Below are positions 60,538 through 64,000 of a DNA stretch of 64,000 bases, piece after piece. The stretch covers positions 12,139,915 to 12,203,914 of the forward strand of contig NC_092032.1 in the NCBI RefSeq assembly GCF_042242105.1, in the 5' to 3' direction. This DNA comes from Pempheris klunzingeri (Eukaryota; Chordata; Actinopteri; Acropomatiformes; Pempheridae). A program made the position numbers and the translations under genes. The notes under the pieces are model-generated. The model was not told the origin of the DNA and ran no database searches. It saw nothing but the letters and a program-made list of their open reading frames with translations. How positions within the stretch are numbered: position 1 is the first letter of the stretch; each line of letters begins with the position of its first letter.

Positions 60538-61389
60538 GTAGGCTGGGATTATTGAGCATCATTGTCATGCATGGAAAAATGCAGCCTGTTTTTTTTTTTT
60601 CTCTCTCCCTTCACCTCTTGCATCCCTCTGCTGACGTGGAGCAGCCACTGTGTTGCTCTGATGCAAGGTGCAGAGGGGGGAAAGCAGCACCATATGGCCA
60701 CCAGTGTGAGATGCATGTATAGCGTTAGGGACGGACTGTGTCTCCACGACGGGTGCGGTATCTTCTGCTGTGGAGAGCGGCGTGAATTATTGCCGGTGCC
60801 GGCGGAGGGTTATCGATAAACTCTCTTCACAAACGTGGCCTGAAATTTGCTGCAAAGCCTGCTTTGGTTTTTCTATTATCCTCTGTCATTTGCCTGCTCC
60901 ATACATTAATAAATGGGTCTGTTCACGTGTGGTGTAACCTGGAGGACTCTGTTATAGAAGCCTGGGTTTAATTCCCAGAGGAAAATATCTGACCCGTTAA
61001 CTGTCTAAAGCTAAAATATACATTCCTGCTGCTGCACAGTGTTTAATTATTTAAAAAGAGAGAACCAGAGTGAAAGAGGCTAGTTTCTGTTAAAGGTTAG
61101 TGTGCGTGCCTACATCACAGGCCTGCAGACTGAGTGTTATCCTGACTATGCCAGTTTATGTAGAATGAGTAACACAGGTGACTGAAAAACAACACAAATC
61201 CAGTGGCAGGCACAGGGGGGGCAGTGGGGGGGGTTAGCAAAGTCTCTACACACAGTAGAGACATGTCTCAGATTCATTTATGCTATGGTCTGTCTTCTTG
61301 GGTTTTGTGTCGTACCCATGAAAGTGTGCATGTCACCAGTGTCTGATATCATAACAGTATGTTTGTGTCAATTTCAGACGGGGGGCACA

Positions 61390-62415
61390 ATGAGCGAAGA
61401 GCCACCGGTCACCCCCAGCTGGCTGACCCCTGACCCCACAGCATGGGCCAGCGGAGGCGGGGGACCGATGGACAACAGCACCAGCCTGGGGACGTTCCCA
61501 CCAGACTCCCTCCCTCCCAGCCAGCTGCCCCTGCTGGTCAACCCCTGGGACATTGTGCTGTGCTCATCGGGGACTCTGATAGCCTGCGAGAACGCCCTGG
61601 TGGTGCTGGTGATCTGGCAGAACCCGGCACTCCGAGCTCCAATGTTCCTGCTGATTGGCAGCCTGGCGCTGGCCGACCTGCTGGCCGGCCTGGGCCTGGT
61701 GCTTCACTTCACCTGTGCCTATTTGCTTCGCTCTGACTCGGCCCAGTTGCTGACTGTGGGCCTTGTGGTGGCCTCCTTCTCCGCCTCCGTGTTCAGCCTG
61801 CTGGCCATCACTATTGACCGCTACCTGTCGCTGTACTATGCCCTCACCTACAACTCAGAACGGACAGCGGCCTTCACCTACACCATGCTCGTGCTGCTGT
61901 GGGGCCTCTCCCTGTGTCTGGGCCTGCTGCCGGTCACAGGGGTCAACTGCCTGGCCGAGGAGGCTACATGCAGCGTGGTGCGGCCACTCACAAAGAACAA
62001 CATCGCTGTGCTCTCCGTCTCCTTCCTGCTGCTCTTCGGCCTCATGCTGCAACTCTACGTCCAGATCTGCAAGATTGTGATGCGCCACGCTCACCAGATC
62101 GCCCTCCAGCACCACTTCCTGGCTGCCACACCCCACTACGTCACAACGCGGAAGGGCGTGTCCACGCTGGCCATCATCCTGGGTACCTTTGCCGCCTGCT
62201 GGATGCCGTTCACCGTCTACTCTCTCATCGCCGACTACACCTACCCTCCACTCTACACCTACGCCACGCTGGTGCCTGCCACCTACAACTCTGTCATCAA
62301 CCCGGTCATCTACGCTTTCAGGAACCAGGAGATCCAGAAGGCGCTGTGGCTGGTGTGCTGCGGCTGTGTGCCTGCGAGCGTGGCCCAGCGAGCACGGACC
62401 CCAAGTGATGTCTGA
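61390..62415 (+). CDS. gpr12: GPR12, constitutively active Gs-coupled receptor
   Basis: Orphan class A receptor of the GPR3/6/12 group, raising cAMP in brain and oocytes. One coding exon of 341 residues (human 334). The start is MSEEPP at 61390, 12 bases after a consensus acceptor (TTTCAG at 61372-61377). Seven hydrophobic segments are present; the first begins at NPWDIVLCSSGTLIACENAL (51-70). Motifs are DRYLSLYY (143-150), PVTGVNCL in loop 2, CWMPFTVYSLIADYTYP in TM6 (270-286) and NPVIYAF (304-310). The palmitoylation-type Cys cluster CCGC (323-326) and the end ARTPSDV follow. The loop and TM3-TM7 text matches GPR12 rather than GPR3 or GPR6. There is an N-glycosylation site at Asn29. The N-terminal 45 residues are Pro/Gly-rich and unlike mammals. 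Confidence 0.97.
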   Translation: MSEEPPVTPSWLTPDPTAWASGGGGPMDNSTSLGTFPPDSLPPSQLPLLVNPWDIVLCSSGTLIACENALVVLVIWQNPALRAPMFLLIGSLALADLLAGLGLVLHFTCAYLLRSDSAQLLTVGLVVASFSASVFSLLAITIDRYLSLYYALTYNSERTAAFTYTMLVLLWGLSLCLGLLPVTGVNCLAEEATCSVVRPLTKNNIAVLSVSFLLLFGLMLQLYVQICKIVMRHAHQIALQHHFLAATPHYVTTRKGVSTLAIILGTFAACWMPFTVYSLIADYTYPPLYTYATLVPATYNSVINPVIYAFRNQEIQKALWLVCCGCVPASVAQRARTPSDV

Positions 62416-64000
62416 CCAAGCAGACCCAGGTGGGAAGAGAGAGGCGCCCTGGGTCAGCTCTGCTCCTCACTGGATCTGTCTGGTGTCAAAGAGAGCAGCA
62501 GCGGGGGAGATCAGAGAAGTGGCAGAGGCCTGTGGCTTCAGCTCTGGCTGGGGATGTCACTGGCAGAGGCAGTTTGGTTAGTTATCCACAGCCCACCTGG
62601 ATGGATGGCGTTTTTTTCTTTGTCACAGTCACCATAGGGCAAGATATCTCACTGTCTTCCCCCAGTACAGGCGGCCACTGCGCGGCCTGCATCCCGCCCC
62701 CTCCTGTTCAACCCGTGCCACGCCCTTCCTCTGTTCTGCAGAGAGCGCTGAGTGCATCACGTGTTTCAGGCAGCAGCTGTATATAGAATGTGCATATATT
62801 TAACAGCACCGGAGCTTTGGTTGACACGTGCTTGTTTTTCTTCAAATAGGGAGGGATTAATAATTTGCGCCCCTGTGTGTGCGTGCGTAAAAGCGCACGG
62901 CAGATTAACAAAGCAGTATGTGCGTGAGGAGAGGAGAGGAGAGGAGAGAGCGGCTAAATACGCAGGCATTTCCACATAAAGCCCGTCTGGAGCACCATCC
63001 CGGCGCTCTGCTGCTGCACTCTGAACGTGCGTCGAAAGCTAAACAGCCGCGGAGGGCTAAAAATAGACCCGGCGCTCTCTGATCCGCGCCCTGCGTCCTC
63101 CACAGACGCCGAGAGAGAAATCAAGCCGTTTCTTCTCCTCCTCCTCGCCTCTCCAACTTTCATTTGTCTCCTATTCTCTCTGGATTGTGCGTGAATGCGT
63201 TTTAGTTCATCTCACGCCTGGGAGGCCAAAGACAAAGCTCCAGGAGACCCCCACCATTAACCCCTCCTCCATTTTTTATTGTAATAAATGGAGGGACCAA
63301 ACCGAATATAGGATATAGGCCTGTCGGATTATGTAACCACCTTATATCCGTCCTCTCTCAATATTTGAATGGAGATTGCTTATGACTTTTTGAATGTCTG
63401 GAGATTGCTATGTAATATTGAATTATAATTTATTTAAGAAAACCCCACACATTTCATGGCTTGGGGAAATTTCTAAAATGATAACACAAATAGCAATGTA
63501 TTATCCCCAAAGGAATCCTATAGAAGGTTACAATAAAATGCCTATTGATCAAATCACTTCAAACTTAAAGACAAAACCCCTAATAGCAAAATTACATGTG
63601 ATTTTGTGAGTAGAAATCTACAAAATCTGAATGTATTTCCATTTATTTGATCTTTTCTGGCTGCTAAAGAGCCTCCCACCAACCACACGGCATCTGATCT
63701 GCATGCTAGACTTCAGTGTAATTTGCATGCAACAAGCACAGATCTCCTCTTCCTCCTGAGCTCAGCGTGGTAGGCCAAAAAGGCCACTGCACGCCATGTG
63801 TCACGGCACCCTGACGTCACCACAACCCCAACAGATTTTGTTTATGTGCAATGCACCACAGTGAACCTCGCATGTATCGCATCAGTGAGCTACAATCACC
63901 ACTGGATGGTCACAAGAGTGGCACCCTTTTTGAAAAATGTGGAATTCTTAAGGATATTTTGCTGTATAGTTTAATTCTTGGAGGTGTTCTGAAAGCTTTT
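62416..64000 (+). other. gpr12 3' UTR and downstream DNA
   Basis: The first 900 bases are GC-rich, with a GAGGA tandem near 62927-62948. A possible poly(A) signal, AATAAA, lies at about 63283-63288. From 63.3 kb to the right edge the DNA is AT-rich. No further gene is recognised. Confidence 0.5.

Noticed and set aside
62189-62581. Plus-strand frame overlapping the gpr12 C-terminus
   Set aside because: Out-of-frame shadow of the GC-rich receptor exon.

Overview
This is a vertebrate nuclear DNA window that looks like a compact teleost (probably spiny-rayed, percomorph-like) chromosome. Genes are split by short GT-AG introns, CA/TG microsatellites are frequent, and the repeats (V-SINE-like element, small terminal-inverted-repeat elements) are of kinds known from bony fish. 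Ten protein-coding genes are supported. For the nine that are complete I spliced the exons by eye, and each gives one open frame of the length expected for its family.

Layout, left to right: pan3 (-, C-terminal exons cut off by the left edge, 1550-9111); flt3 (+, 24 exons, 10201-18638); urad (+, 2 exons, 19690-20310); pdx1 (-, 2 exons, 21014-23727); a POLR1D-isoform-2-like gene (-, 3 exons, 25950-28475); lnx2 (+, 10 coding exons, 32488-40366, with a likely noncoding exon near 29.8-29.96 kb); gtf3a/TFIIIA (-, 9 exons, 41229-43418); rpl21 (-, 5 coding exons plus a noncoding TOP exon, 49463-52393); usp12 (+, 9 exons, 53070-58512); gpr12 (+, one coding exon, 61390-62415, likely noncoding exon ending at 60537). 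The long gene-poor stretch is 43.4-49.4 kb, rich in simple repeats and small mobile-element relics.

From memory of the human map, order and relative orientation match human 13q12 (GPR12-USP12-RPL21-GTF3A-LNX2-POLR1D-PDX1-URAD-FLT3-PAN3). RASL11A, MTIF3, GSX1 and CDX2, which lie among these genes in human, are not seen here. The window is therefore one post-duplication teleost copy of the ParaHox neighbourhood: pdx1 survives and its ParaHox partners are gone.

The genes are functionally unrelated: mRNA deadenylation (pan3), cytokine-receptor signalling (flt3), uric acid breakdown (urad), pancreas and gut development (pdx1), ubiquitin ligation and deubiquitination (lnx2, usp12), 5S rRNA transcription (gtf3a), translation (rpl21) and cAMP signalling (gpr12). 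They are held together by ancient synteny, not by a common pathway. The most interesting points are the free-standing POLR1D alternative-isoform gene with no visible RPAC2 core exon, recurrent GCTAGC/GCTAAC words around the promoters of housekeeping genes, an in-frame cassette exon in lnx2, and a nearly perfect TTAA-flanked miniature transposon.
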